From Leucobacter chromiireducens subsp. chromiireducens (GTDB lineage Bacteria; Actinomycetota; Actinomycetes; Actinomycetales; Microbacteriaceae): 64,000 nt of DNA. Positions 18,707-28,807 of this stretch are shown here, one piece after another. The stretch spans positions 62,001 to 126,000 of the forward strand of contig NZ_QYAD01000001.1 of NCBI RefSeq assembly GCF_016758255.1, read 5' to 3'. Position numbers and translations under genes: made by a program. A model generated the notes under the pieces. The model ran no database searches and was not told the DNA's origin. It saw only the letters and a list, made by a program, of their open reading frames with translations. How positions within the stretch are numbered: the first letter of the stretch is position 1; each line of letters starts with the position of its first letter.

Positions 18707-19051
18707 TCAAGCTGGCGTGTCTTCGGCGACAAACGCTCCAACCGGAGCTGCCTGCCCCCACACATTCATCGCATCGAGCACGGGTTGAAGCTGCCACCCC
18801 AACGGGGTCAGCTCGTACACCACACGCGGCGGGATCTCCGGGTAGGCCGTGCGCGTCACAATGCCGCGCGCCGCGAACAGGCGAAGTCGGTTGGTCAGCG
18901 TGTGCGCGCTGATTCCGGGGAGCGCATCGCGCAGCTCACCGAAACGCTGCGGTCCGCGCATCAGCTCTCGAATGATGAGCGTGGCCCACGGGCCGTCGAA
19001 CAGCAGCAGAAACCGGGCTACTCCGCACTCCGGGAGATCGTTCTCCTGCAT
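18707..19051 (-). CDS. HxlR-family winged-helix regulator
   Basis: The 114-residue product has the HxlR pattern: an N-terminal Cys (MQENDLPECGVARFL), then LLFDGPWATLIIRELMRGPQRFGELRDALPGIS, a recognition helix at HTLTNRLRLFAARGI and the wing. ATG 19051 has GGAAGG 10 bases upstream; ATG 19069 in the same frame is an alternative but lies inside the operator repeat. It is divergent from the NmrA-like gene with a long palindrome between them. By family custom it probably represses both genes and responds to electrophile or oxidant stress. Confidence 0.88.
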   Translation of the reverse strand: MQENDLPECGVARFLLLFDGPWATLIIRELMRGPQRFGELRDALPGISAHTLTNRLRLFAARGIVTRTAYPEIPPRVVYELTPLGWQLQPVLDAMNVWGQAAPVGAFVAEDTPA

Positions 19052-19067
19052 ATCTTCACAGCCTTCC

Positions 19068-19108
19068 ATTAGTGCACTTGATGTAACCCGTGCAGTGTGT
19101 GCACTAAT
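19068..19108. promoter_or_regulatory. Palindromic operator between the hxlR-like and NmrA-like genes
   Basis: Perfect 10-bp arms ATTAGTGCAC (19068-19077) and GTGCACTAAT (19099-19108) are separated by 21 bases. They lie in the short divergent region and directly abut both gene starts. This is the likely HxlR binding site controlling both directions. Confidence 0.75.
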
Positions 19109-19114
19109 AGAAGC

Positions 19115-19984
19115 ATGACATACATCGTGCACGGCGCAACCGGCGCCCAAGGATCCCCAGTTCTCGCGTCCCTTCTCGCTGCTGGCCATGCGGCAACCGC
19201 CGCCGTTCGCAACCCGGACAGCATTCCCGCAGGGGCCACTCCCGCCGCGGTCGACCTCACCGACGCCGCCGCGCTGACCGCGCTCTACACGGGCGCCGAT
19301 GGCGTTTTCGTGCACCTGCCCATGGGTGCGCCCGGCGTTGACTCGGCGCAGGCTGACGCTGTCGCCACGGCGATTGCAGCCGCACGCCCCGCACGCGTCG
19401 TGATCTCAACGAGCGGACTGATCGTCGACCAGCCCGAGTCGCCGCTCCAGGCCACCGAGAGCGGCCCCCTTCGCACGCTCATCCGGCGCGTTGTCGAGAG
19501 CGGGGTGTCGACCGCCGTCGTCTCCCCTCGCCTCTACCTTGAGAACCTCCTGCTGCCCGTTATCGCGGGGCCCGCGCAGGAAGACGGTGTGCTCCGGTAC
19601 CCGCTGCCCGCTGACTATTCGGTGTCCTGGAGCTCACACTTGGATGTCGCGGAGGTTGTCGTGCGACTGCTCACCGAGGATGCCGGCTCCCGCACCGAAG
19701 GTGTGATCTCGATCGGACATCTCCCCGGCCTGACCGGAGATGAGCTCGCTGCAGAGTTCTCCGCGGCACTCGGACACACCGTGCGCTTTGAGGGGATCAC
19801 TCCCACAGCGTTCGGTGAACTCATCACTCCGCTGTTCGGCCCGGGTGCCGCAGCCGTAGTGGGACTCTACGAAGCACTGAACGCGCAGACCGGTTACGAA
19901 ATCTCCCCCGAGAACAGTGCGCAGCAGGAGCTCTCACTGACACCGCGCCCCGTCGCAGACTGGCTCCGCGGCATTCTCGCCTGA
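19115..19984 (+). CDS. NmrA-like NAD(P)-binding oxidoreductase
   Basis: The 289-residue Rossmann-fold protein begins MTYIVHGATGAQGSPV, with the GATGxxG dinucleotide motif at residues 7-12. It resembles atypical short-chain dehydrogenases of the NmrA/QOR2 type (quinone reductase-like): the SxxxY(x3)K triad is absent and the substrate domain has LYLENLLLPVIAG. I prefer ATG 19115 to the upstream frame extension because it gives the canonical N-terminus. It pairs with the divergent HxlR regulator, an arrangement common for stress-inducible reductases. Confidence 0.85.
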   Translation: MTYIVHGATGAQGSPVLASLLAAGHAATAAVRNPDSIPAGATPAAVDLTDAAALTALYTGADGVFVHLPMGAPGVDSAQADAVATAIAAARPARVVISTSGLIVDQPESPLQATESGPLRTLIRRVVESGVSTAVVSPRLYLENLLLPVIAGPAQEDGVLRYPLPADYSVSWSSHLDVAEVVVRLLTEDAGSRTEGVISIGHLPGLTGDELAAEFSAALGHTVRFEGITPTAFGELITPLFGPGAAAVVGLYEALNAQTGYEISPENSAQQELSLTPRPVADWLRGILA

Positions 19985-20027
19985 GAAAGGCCCTGCCGGC
20001 GCATCGCCCGCGCCCCTGGGGACGGGA

Positions 20028-20066
20028 GCGGCCCTGCGACTCGACAATGTCGGGTCGCAGGGCCGC
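20028..20066. terminator. Bidirectional terminator hairpin
   Basis: A perfect 13-bp stem, GCGGCCCTGCGAC (20028-20040) and GTCGCAGGGCCGC (20054-20066), has a 13-base loop and is followed by TTT on the plus strand. It lies between the convergent NmrA-like and PEPCK genes. Confidence 0.8.
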
Positions 20067-20087
20067 TTTGCCGGCGCGGAAGAGCTT

Positions 20088-21947
20088 CTAGACTTCAGAC
20101 GAAGACTCACCTGCGGCTGCGTTCAGAGCGACCTCGACGCGACGATGAGCGATCCAAATCTCCTCGGGCACTCGTTCAAACTGAGCAAGGTGCTCGGCCC
20201 GGAAGCTCATCTCCTGCTGCCAGCGCGGCACGTCGACCGCGAGCAGCTGCGCGAGGATCTCGGAGTCGATGTCGAGTCCACTGAGATCCAGCTCTTCGAG
20301 TCGTGGCACCGTGCCGACGGGCGTCGGGGTGCCGACCGCAGTCCCATCGTGGTGCTGCAGCAACCAGAGCAGCGCACGCAGGTTCTCTCGGTATCCCGGC
20401 CAGAGGTAGGCGCCCGTCTCGGGATCGCGCTGGAACCAGTTCACGTGCGCGAAGGCGGGCGCGTGCGACGCTCCGCCCAAGACGTTGAGCCAGTGCTGCG
20501 CATAGTCGCCCTCGCCGTACGACATGAATGGCCGCATCGACATCGGGTCGTAGCGGAGCTGCCCGGCGACGCCCTCCGCGGCAAAAGTTGCCTCAGCGCC
20601 CAGGGTGAGCCCGTCGTACACACCCTCCGCCAAATCGTCGATGGCGCGAACGAGCGGCTCGCGGTCGCGCGTTCGCCCGCCGAAAATGACGGCATCAATC
20701 ACGACACCCTCAGGCGCGTTGACGTCACCCGCAATGTTGGGGATCCTGTCGAGGGGAATCGTGAAGCGGCTGTTCGGGTGCGCCCACGGCTCATTCACCT
20801 GGTCCGGCCTGCGAGCCGCGATGGGCTCGCCGCGCCAGTCGAGCCACCCATCGAGCTCGGTGGGAGGCTCGGGCGTACGCCCCTCCCACCACACTTCCTG
20901 CGTGCGCTCGTTGTAGGCCACGTTCGTGAAGATCGTGCCCGAACCCTCTGCAATCGCCGCCATCGCGGTCGGGTTCGTCTCCTCATTCGTGTCTTTCGCG
21001 ACGCCGAACGCACCGTTCTCAGGGTTGATGCCACGCACGCGCCCTTCGTCGTCGACCCACAGCCACGCAATATCGTCGCCGTAGAACTCAACGCGGTAGC
21101 GATCGGTGAGCGCCTCGGGGGGCAGCGTCATCGCCAGGTTGGTCTTGCCTGACGCGCTCGGGAAGCCACCGCAGATGTGCCGCTTGGCGCCGGTCTCCAG
21201 GTCCACGATTCCGAGCAGCAGGAACTGTTCCGCGAGGAACTTCCCGGACACCTTGCCATCGTAGGAGGCGAGCCGTAGGCCGTGCGCAATCTTGCCCAAC
21301 AGCGCATTGCCGCCGTACGCAGAGCCGAAGTGGAGAATGGTGCGCTCGTCGGCGATCGTCGCGAACAGTCGCTGATCCTCCGCGGTACCCTGCCCGAGCG
21401 CGTCAAGATCACCGGTCACGTGCACACCGCGAACGAAGAATGCGGGATCGGCGAGGCCGTCAATGTGGGCCATGCCGACCCGCGCCATGCGGATCATCTG
21501 CAGCACGACGTTCCGATCGTCGGTGAGCTCGACGCCAGCGGCGAACGCCTCGAGCGGTGTGCCCGGGGGCGCCATCAAGTACGGGACGACGTACATCGTC
21601 TTCCCGCGGGAGGCGCCGCGCATGCGCTCGATGAGCACCGGCTTCACCTCGCCGGAGTGACGCCAGTTGTTGTATGCACCCTTGTCTTCGGGGTCCGACG
21701 TGGCCACGACGGTGCGCTCTTCGGAACGAGCGGTGTCCTTCTCGTGCGACCGAGAGAAGTAGCGTCCGCGGCCCGCAGGGAAGAGCGTGCCGGCGGCGAG
21801 CGACTCGGCGATGAGCCTCTCGTCGTCCTCCGTGCCCACAACCTCGATCCGTTCCGGCTCAGTGATTGCGGCCCACTCGGCAATGAAGGCGCGGACGTGT
21901 TCGTTCTGCACCCCTGCCGGGATGACGGGCAGCTCGGAATCGCTCAT
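20088..21947 (-). CDS. pckG: Phosphoenolpyruvate carboxykinase (GTP)
   Basis: The 619-residue protein converts oxaloacetate and GTP to phosphoenolpyruvate in gluconeogenesis. Motifs of the GTP-dependent family are clear: HICGGFPSASGKTNLAM (P-loop with the reactive Cys), YGDDIAWLW for metal binding, GINPENGAFGVAKDT, and the C-terminal FQRDPETGAYLWPGYREN region. ATG 21947 follows GAAAGG by 8 bases and is preferred over the frame extension to 22010. It is a stand-alone gene, divergent from nrdI. Confidence 0.97.
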   Translation of the reverse strand: MSDSELPVIPAGVQNEHVRAFIAEWAAITEPERIEVVGTEDDERLIAESLAAGTLFPAGRGRYFSRSHEKDTARSEERTVVATSDPEDKGAYNNWRHSGEVKPVLIERMRGASRGKTMYVVPYLMAPPGTPLEAFAAGVELTDDRNVVLQMIRMARVGMAHIDGLADPAFFVRGVHVTGDLDALGQGTAEDQRLFATIADERTILHFGSAYGGNALLGKIAHGLRLASYDGKVSGKFLAEQFLLLGIVDLETGAKRHICGGFPSASGKTNLAMTLPPEALTDRYRVEFYGDDIAWLWVDDEGRVRGINPENGAFGVAKDTNEETNPTAMAAIAEGSGTIFTNVAYNERTQEVWWEGRTPEPPTELDGWLDWRGEPIAARRPDQVNEPWAHPNSRFTIPLDRIPNIAGDVNAPEGVVIDAVIFGGRTRDREPLVRAIDDLAEGVYDGLTLGAEATFAAEGVAGQLRYDPMSMRPFMSYGEGDYAQHWLNVLGGASHAPAFAHVNWFQRDPETGAYLWPGYRENLRALLWLLQHHDGTAVGTPTPVGTVPRLEELDLSGLDIDSEILAQLLAVDVPRWQQEMSFRAEHLAQFERVPEEIWIAHRRVEVALNAAAGESSSEV

Positions 21948-22136
21948 GGCAGACGCCTTTCTCGGGATCGACTCGATGACCCCAGTCTCGCAGGGCCGCG
22001 GCATTTGCACGAGTGGCTTCCGTGCGCGTCACGGCGTCCGCCCACTGTGCCTCGGCCCTGCGTCCACCCTATTGTTCGACGCGTCTAACTTTCAAATTGG
22101 GCGTGTCGTAGAAATTCGCCGCGAAGTCGTGTTAGG

Positions 22137-22180
22137 ACTAGATCTAGTGGCAATTGACGCGAGCAAGCACTAGATATAGT
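22137..22180 (+). promoter_or_regulatory. Tandem NrdR boxes upstream of nrdI
   Basis: Two palindromic elements, ACTAGATCTAGT (22137-22148) and ACTAGATATAGT (22169-22180), lie just upstream of nrdI with 32 bp between centres, about three helical turns. This matches the paired NrdR-box architecture (core CTAtATaTAG) used by the NrdR repressor to control ribonucleotide reductase operons. Confidence 0.85.
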
Positions 22181-22205
22181 CCAAATTCAAGCGAGAGGAA
22201 ACTCG

Positions 22206-23755
<1,550 letters not shown>

Positions 23756-23760
23756 TCCGC

Positions 23761-23804
23761 GAGCTGTTCACCCCGCCGTGCAATAGTGGCGGGGTGAACA
23801 GCTC
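23761..23804. terminator. 17-bp hairpin after nrdF, overlapping the next gene's start
   Basis: Perfect arms GAGCTGTTCACCCCGCC (23761-23777) and GGCGGGGTGAACAGCTC (23788-23804) enclose a 10-base loop, 5 bases past the nrdF stop. It should terminate or attenuate nrdIF transcripts. The right arm contains the GTG start and GGCGGG region of the next gene, so it could also hide that start in read-through mRNA. Confidence 0.65.
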
Positions 23805-24456
23805 ACCACTCTCGGCCCCACCCGCGCTGCCCGACCTCGAAGCCGTGCTCGCACAGATCCGCACGGACGCGACGGCGGGCCAGTTCTTAGCCTGGGGCGG
23901 GTCAACACTCATCGACGAGTTCACCGGGGTCCCATCGATCTCTCGTGAGCTTTTCGACGAGCTTCACGTGGCCGCAGACCTTCACGCCGACTTCCCGGTG
24001 GGCAACGCGGGCCTCCTGCACGTCTACGGCTACTGGTTCTCGCAGGTGCCCACCCCCTTTGGGTACAAGCGCGATCGCTGGGTCACGGGCGAGCTGGCCC
24101 GCGCACTCGGACGACCGACAGACGAATTTCTGCTCCGCACGGACGCGACGGCCACCACGCTCGCGCGAGTGACGAGCGCAGCGCTGCCTGTCCTGCTCAC
24201 CCCGCCGGCCGGCGCGCGGGTGGCCGACGCTGAGTTCTCCTCCCCGGTGGGGCTGCACCGCGCACGCGTAGTGCTGCACGCGGCCGAATCGGGCGGGCCA
24301 ACCGCTCTCGTCTACGGCATCAGCGACGCTGGCACGCACGCGGGGTCGCCTCTGCGGCTCATCACTGCGTTTCCCGTTTCGGGCGATCCCGAGCTGCTTC
24401 TTGCCGATTTTGAGCGCGATCCGGGATCGCGTTGGAATGCTGTTGCCGACTGGTAA
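23794..24456 (+). CDS. Unrecognised 220-residue protein
   Basis: I do not recognise a family. The sequence is soluble-looking with no signal peptide or membrane helix. It has motifs FLAWGGSTLIDEFTGVPSIS, GYWFSQVPTPFGYKRDRW and, near the end, RLITAFPVSGD. Codon use and length support a real gene. The only start consistent with the whole N-terminus is GTG 23794, inside the hairpin that follows nrdF. It may be read from nrdIF read-through or from its own leaderless message. An amino-acid-modifying enzyme is possible but unsupported. Confidence 0.65.
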   Translation: MNSSPLSAPPALPDLEAVLAQIRTDATAGQFLAWGGSTLIDEFTGVPSISRELFDELHVAADLHADFPVGNAGLLHVYGYWFSQVPTPFGYKRDRWVTGELARALGRPTDEFLLRTDATATTLARVTSAALPVLLTPPAGARVADAEFSSPVGLHRARVVLHAAESGGPTALVYGISDAGTHAGSPLRLITAFPVSGDPELLLADFERDPGSRWNAVADW

Positions 24457-24503
24457 CCGAGCGTTCACCGCCCCATAGACATTTCGTCCATTTGCGTCCC
24501 TAA

Positions 24504-24524
24504 GTTTGGATTCATCGTCCAAAC
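24504..24524 (+). promoter_or_regulatory. Inverted repeat upstream of the HAD/phosphonate operon
   Basis: GTTTGGA (24504-24510) and TCCAAAC (24518-24524) form a 7-bp inverted repeat with a 7-base spacer, 15 bases before the first start codon. It is a candidate operator for the RpiR-type regulator encoded last in the operon. Confidence 0.45.
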
Positions 24525-24539
24525 CGAAAGGGAGTGCGC

Positions 24540-25241
24540 ATGGCGCCGAGTATCGTCTTCGACTTTGATGGCACGCTAGCCATCGGCCACGGGCCCGTCC
24601 GTGCCTACGCGCAGCAGATCGCGCCGGCAGCCGGGCCAGGGTTCGCAGAGCGCGTCGAGGCCGAGCTCGCCCGCTTCGACGCGGGTGAGGCAGTGTTCCG
24701 CGATGGCTACGACGTGGTGGGATCGCTCGCCCGCTCAGCGGGCGTCGACGACGAGACCCTGCAGGCCGCCTACATGGCAAGCCGCGCACAGCTCGGCACC
24801 GACCTCGCTCCCGTCGACACCATTCCCGAGCTCGACGCGTTCCTCGAGACGCTCGGGCGCTCGGCCCGCCTCGTGCTCGCCACGAACGCCCCTGAGCAGG
24901 GCATCGATCGCGTGCTCGCAGCCTGGGGGGTGCGGGATCGCTTCGCCGAGCTCCACTTCGCGATCGGCAAGCCCGCGGGCCTCACCCGCCTCATCACCGC
25001 GCTCCGCGCGCGCGGCCCCGTGCTCAGCATCGGCGACATCGCCGAATTTGATCTTGCGCCGGCGCGCGCCCTCGGCGCCGACACGGCGCTCGTGGGTGCC
25101 ACGGCGGCGCTTTCCCCTGCTTCGGTGACGCTGCGCGGGCCCTCGCTCGCCGCGCTGCGCACCGACATCGAAACCTGGGCCGCGACCGCGGCGTCCAGCA
25201 CACACGAGCCGCTCGGCTCGGCAACCGGCATTGAAAGGTAA
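24540..25241 (+). CDS. HAD-superfamily hydrolase
   Basis: The 233-residue protein carries HAD motif I as FDFDGTLA (about residues 7-14), motif II LVLATNAP, a Lys in AIGKPAGL and motif IV SIGDIAEFDLAPARALG. It has a helical cap between motifs I and II. The start is ATG 24540, with GAAAGGGAG ending 5 bases upstream, rather than the GTG at 24534. It leads the phosphonate-type transporter operon, so it may dephosphorylate or cleave an imported phosphorus compound; the exact substrate cannot be read from sequence. Confidence 0.88.
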   Translation: MAPSIVFDFDGTLAIGHGPVRAYAQQIAPAAGPGFAERVEAELARFDAGEAVFRDGYDVVGSLARSAGVDDETLQAAYMASRAQLGTDLAPVDTIPELDAFLETLGRSARLVLATNAPEQGIDRVLAAWGVRDRFAELHFAIGKPAGLTRLITALRARGPVLSIGDIAEFDLAPARALGADTALVGATAALSPASVTLRGPSLAALRTDIETWAATAASSTHEPLGSATGIER

Positions 25242-25249
25242 CTCCCCTC

Positions 25250-26266
25250 ATGCGCAAGTCACTCATTGCAGCTGGCGCCCTCACGGTCGCAGCACTCGGT
25301 CTCGCAGGCTGCAGCACCGGCGGGGCGGGCGATTCCGCGCCGACCGAAGAGGCGCAGGCCTGGCCCGAGTCGATCACTCTCTCCCTCGTCCCCTCGGTTG
25401 AAGGCGAAGACCTCGCCGAGGCGCTCGACCCGCTCACCACCTACCTCTCCGAGGGGCTCGGCATCGAGGTGGAAGGGGTCGTGGCAAGCGACTACGCCGC
25501 GACCGTCGAAGCGCTCGGCGCAGACCAGGCTCAGGTGATCATCGCCGACGCCGGCTCGCTCTACAACGCGACGAAGCAGTACGACGCCGAACTGGTGCTG
25601 CGCGACGTGCGCTTCGGCGCAACGTCGTACGCGGCCGTCGGCTTCACGAACAACCCCGACAAGTACTGCGCCGAGGCGCCGGTGAAGGCGCGCTACGCGG
25701 CGAGCGACATCGAGCTGCTCTACTGCAACGGAATCGAGCAGGCGGGCGCCGACGCGACCGGCCAGGGCCCCGCGGGGATCGACGCACTGAAGAAGATCTC
25801 GAAGGGCACGAAGGTTGCGCTTCAGGCGGCCACGTCGCCCGCCGGCTACCAGTACCCCGTGGTCGCCATGCGTGATGCGGGCATCGACACCGACGCGGAC
25901 ATCACACAGGTGCCGGTCGAGGGCAACAACAACGCGGTGCTGGCCGTCGCCAACGGCGATGCTGAGGTGAGCTTTGGCTACTGGGACGCGCGCACCACCG
26001 TCACCGCGGAGGCACCCGAGGTGGCCGACAAGGTCGTCGCGTTCTCGTACTCTGAGATGATCCCGAACGGCGGCGTTGCGGTCTCCTCGGCCCTCCCCGC
26101 TGACTTGGTGACCAAGCTCACGAAGCTCATGGACGACTACGCCGACTCCTCCGAGGACGCGAAGACCGTGATGTTCGACCTCGTGGGGCTCTCCGACTGG
26201 ACGAACGAGACTGCTGAGGACGAGATCACGCGCTACGGCGAGATCCTCAGCCAGTTCACGAACTAG
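25250..26266 (+). CDS. phnD: Phosphonate/phosphite ABC transporter substrate-binding lipoprotein (PhnD-like)
   Basis: The 338-residue exported protein has signal lipobox LAGC with Cys21. The mature part is a PhnD/PtxB-type binding protein: [17 protein letters not shown]-like [17 protein letters not shown] and [27 protein letters not shown]. It would capture phosphonate, phosphite or a related anion outside the membrane. GAAAGG lies 10 bases before ATG 25250. It is followed directly by the ATPase and two permease genes. Confidence 0.9.
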   Translation: MRKSLIAAGALTVAALGLAGCSTGGAGDSAPTEEAQAWPESITLSLVPSVEGEDLAEALDPLTTYLSEGLGIEVEGVVASDYAATVEALGADQAQVIIADAGSLYNATKQYDAELVLRDVRFGATSYAAVGFTNNPDKYCAEAPVKARYAASDIELLYCNGIEQAGADATGQGPAGIDALKKISKGTKVALQAATSPAGYQYPVVAMRDAGIDTDADITQVPVEGNNNAVLAVANGDAEVSFGYWDARTTVTAEAPEVADKVVAFSYSEMIPNGGVAVSSALPADLVTKLTKLMDDYADSSEDAKTVMFDLVGLSDWTNETAEDEITRYGEILSQFTN

Positions 26267-26280
26267 GTTCTGCTCGCTCC

Positions 26281-27117
26281 ATGTCACACACACCCGATGC
26301 GCGCCGCGAGGCGGAGGTCCGGCACACGCCGGACGCCGCCTCGTGGCGCATCGCCCTCGACCACGCCTCCGTCACCTACCCCAACGGCACTCGCGCACTG
26401 CGCGATGTCTCCCTCACCATTGAGCCCGGCGAGATGGTATCGATCGTGGGGCTCTCCGGATCTGGCAAGTCCACGCTCATCCGCACGATCAACGGACTCG
26501 TGCCCGTCACTTCGGGCGCCGTCACCGTCGGCCCGCACCGGATCTCCGAGCTGCGCGGTCGCCCCCTGCGGGAGGCGCGCGGCCACATCGGCATGATCTT
26601 CCAGGCCTTCAACCTTGCCGAGCGCGCGAGCGTCTACCGCAATACGCTCGTGGGCCGCTTCGCGCACTCGCCCGCGTACCGCACCCTGCTTGGGATCCCG
26701 AGCGCGCAGGACCGCGAGATCGCGCTGCGCGCCCTCGACTCCGTGGGCATCCTCGACAAAGTGTGGACTCGCGCCGGTTCGCTCTCGGGCGGACAGAAGC
26801 AGCGCGTGGCGATCGCCCGCGCCCTGTCCCAGGAGCCGAGCGTCATGCTCGCCGACGAGCCCGTGGCGAGCCTCGACCCGCCCACCGCGCACTCCGTGAT
26901 GGCGGATCTCGCTCGCATCAACGCGGAGCGCGGCCTCACCGTGCTGATCAACATCCACCTCATGGACCTCGCACGCCAGTACACCACCCGCATGATCGGG
27001 CTGCGCGATGGAGCGGTGGTCTACGACGGCCCCGCGGCCGAGGCGCGCGATGCCGACTTCGAGGAGATCTACGGCCGCCCGATCCAACCTCGCGACCGGC
27101 TCGGGACGCGCGCATGA
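26281..27117 (+). CDS. phnC: Phosphonate-type ABC transporter ATP-binding protein (PhnC-like)
   Basis: The 278-residue ABC ATPase has Walker A GLSGSGKS at residues 57-64, Q-loop region [16 protein letters not shown], signature [15 protein letters not shown] and Walker [14 protein letters not shown]. The long [17 protein letters not shown] segment between Q-loop and signature is typical of PhnC. The N-terminus has about 20 additional residues before the first strand. Its stop overlaps the next start (ATGA). Confidence 0.93.
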   Translation: MSHTPDARREAEVRHTPDAASWRIALDHASVTYPNGTRALRDVSLTIEPGEMVSIVGLSGSGKSTLIRTINGLVPVTSGAVTVGPHRISELRGRPLREARGHIGMIFQAFNLAERASVYRNTLVGRFAHSPAYRTLLGIPSAQDREIALRALDSVGILDKVWTRAGSLSGGQKQRVAIARALSQEPSVMLADEPVASLDPPTAHSVMADLARINAERGLTVLINIHLMDLARQYTTRMIGLRDGAVVYDGPAAEARDADFEEIYGRPIQPRDRLGTRA

Positions 27118-27941
27118 CCGTGTTCGCGCCGAACGCAGCCTCCCCCGAAGCCCTCGCGCTGCCCCCGCGGCCGCGCAATTGGCTGCGCATCGTCCTGATC
27201 GTCGCCGCGGTGGCCGCGTTCACCGCGGCAACCTGCCTCCCCGCGATCGGTGGGATCGAACTCGATCTCGCCGCCATCGCGAAGAACTGGCGCAACGGCG
27301 CGGAGAAGATCGCGCAGCTCCTGCAGCCGAACCTCGCGTTCCTCCCCCGCACCTGGGCGCCCATGCTCGAGACGCTGCAGATGGCGCTCGTGGGCGCCGT
27401 GCTCGCCGCGATCCTCTCCGTGCCGCTCACGCTGTGGGCCGCGTCCCCCACGAACCCGAACGGGATCACGCGCGGCATCGTGCGCACCGCGGTCAACATC
27501 ATCCGCGCGGTGCCCGACCTGGTGTACGCCACCGTACTTGTCGCGATGCTCGGGGTGGGCGCGCTCCCCGGCGTGGTCACCCTCGTGCTCTTCAACCTCG
27601 GCGTGGTGGTGAAACTCGTCTCCGAGGCCATCGACGCATCCGACCACAGCTACATGGAGGCGGGCCGGGCGGCCGGCGGCACACAGTTCCAGATCAACCG
27701 AGCCACGGCGCTGCCGCAGGTGTGGCCGCTCTTCACGAACCAGTGGCTCTACGCGCTCGAACTGAATGTGCGCATCTCCGCCATCCTCGGCATCGTGGGC
27801 GCCGGCGGCATCGGGCGCCTGCTCGACGAGCGACGCGGCTTTTACGCCTACTCCGATGTCTCCGTGATCATCCTCGAGATCCTGGTCGTCGTCATCGCGA
27901 TCGAGATCCTCTCGAACCTGCTGCGCAGGAGGCTTGTATGA
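27114..27941 (+). CDS. phnE: Phosphonate-type ABC transporter permease 1 (PhnE-like)
   Basis: The 275-residue inner-membrane permease has about six helices and the binding-protein-dependent transport loop ([21 protein letters not shown]), with the [14 protein letters not shown] motif near the end as in PhnE. The true start is ATG 27114, overlapping the phnC stop; the longer open frame upstream is a shadow of phnC. It pairs with the second permease gene to form the channel. Confidence 0.92.
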   Translation: MTVFAPNAASPEALALPPRPRNWLRIVLIVAAVAAFTAATCLPAIGGIELDLAAIAKNWRNGAEKIAQLLQPNLAFLPRTWAPMLETLQMALVGAVLAAILSVPLTLWAASPTNPNGITRGIVRTAVNIIRAVPDLVYATVLVAMLGVGALPGVVTLVLFNLGVVVKLVSEAIDASDHSYMEAGRAAGGTQFQINRATALPQVWPLFTNQWLYALELNVRISAILGIVGAGGIGRLLDERRGFYAYSDVSVIILEILVVVIAIEILSNLLRRRLV

Positions 27942-28807
27942 CCCAGACCGCCCTCACCCCACCGCCCGCCACCCGAGGCACCTCCGCGCCAAGCAGTTCC
28001 CGGCACCGCGGCGCTGAACTCCAGCTGCCCGAGCGACCCTCGCGTCTCGCCGCGACGCTGTGGTCGATTCTCGCCGCGCTCGTCATCCTCATCGCCGCTG
28101 GCGGGCTACAGATCTCCTGGGCTGACCTTCCCGAACTGCCGGGCCGCATCGCGAACTACCTGTGGCTCATGTTTGAGTCGCCGAACTGGGAGAAGCTCCC
28201 CCGCGCGCTCTTTGAGACGTGGCGCTCTATCTCGATGGCGTGGCTCGGCGCGCTCCTGTGCGTCGTCATCTCGATCCCACTCGGCATGCTCGCCGCGACC
28301 GGAGTGGGCCCGCTCTGGCTGCGCGGGATCCTGCGCGGCCTCTTCGCCGTGATCCGGGCCGTGCCCGAGGTCATCATTGCGCTCGTACTGCTGACCGTCA
28401 CTGGGCTCACCCCGCTCACCGGCGCGCTCGCGCTCGGGATCGCGGGCATCGGCACGCAGGGCAAGTGGGTGTACGAGACCGTCGAGTCGGTGCGCGATGG
28501 CGCCCCGGAGGCGGTGCGCGCGGCGGGCGGCACGACGGCCGAGGTCACCCGGTGGGCGCTCTGGCCCGCCGTGGCCCCCGCGCTCCTCTCGTTTGCGCTC
28601 TATCGATTCGAGATCAACATCCGCACCTCGGCCGTGCTCGGCCTCGTGGGGGCCGGCGGCATCGGCAGTATGCTCTCGAACTACACGAACTACCGACAGT
28701 GGGACACCGTCGGCATGCTGCTGATCGTCGTGATCGTGGCCACCATGATTATGGACACCATCTCCGGGGCGATCCGCCGCCGGCTCATGAGCGGAGGACG
28801 GGCATGA
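27938..28807 (+). CDS. phnE: Phosphonate-type ABC transporter permease 2 (PhnE-like)
   Basis: The 289-residue permease has a hydrophilic N-terminus (about 1-38), then about six membrane helices with the transport loop EAVRAAGGTTAEVTRWALWP and GLVGAGGIGSMLSNYTNY. It is a paralogue of the preceding permease, so the transporter is a heterodimer. ATG 27938 overlaps the previous stop, and its own stop overlaps the regulator start. Confidence 0.92.
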   Translation: MTQTALTPPPATRGTSAPSSSRHRGAELQLPERPSRLAATLWSILAALVILIAAGGLQISWADLPELPGRIANYLWLMFESPNWEKLPRALFETWRSISMAWLGALLCVVISIPLGMLAATGVGPLWLRGILRGLFAVIRAVPEVIIALVLLTVTGLTPLTGALALGIAGIGTQGKWVYETVESVRDGAPEAVRAAGGTTAEVTRWALWPAVAPALLSFALYRFEINIRTSAVLGLVGAGGIGSMLSNYTNYRQWDTVGMLLIVVIVATMIMDTISGAIRRRLMSGGRA

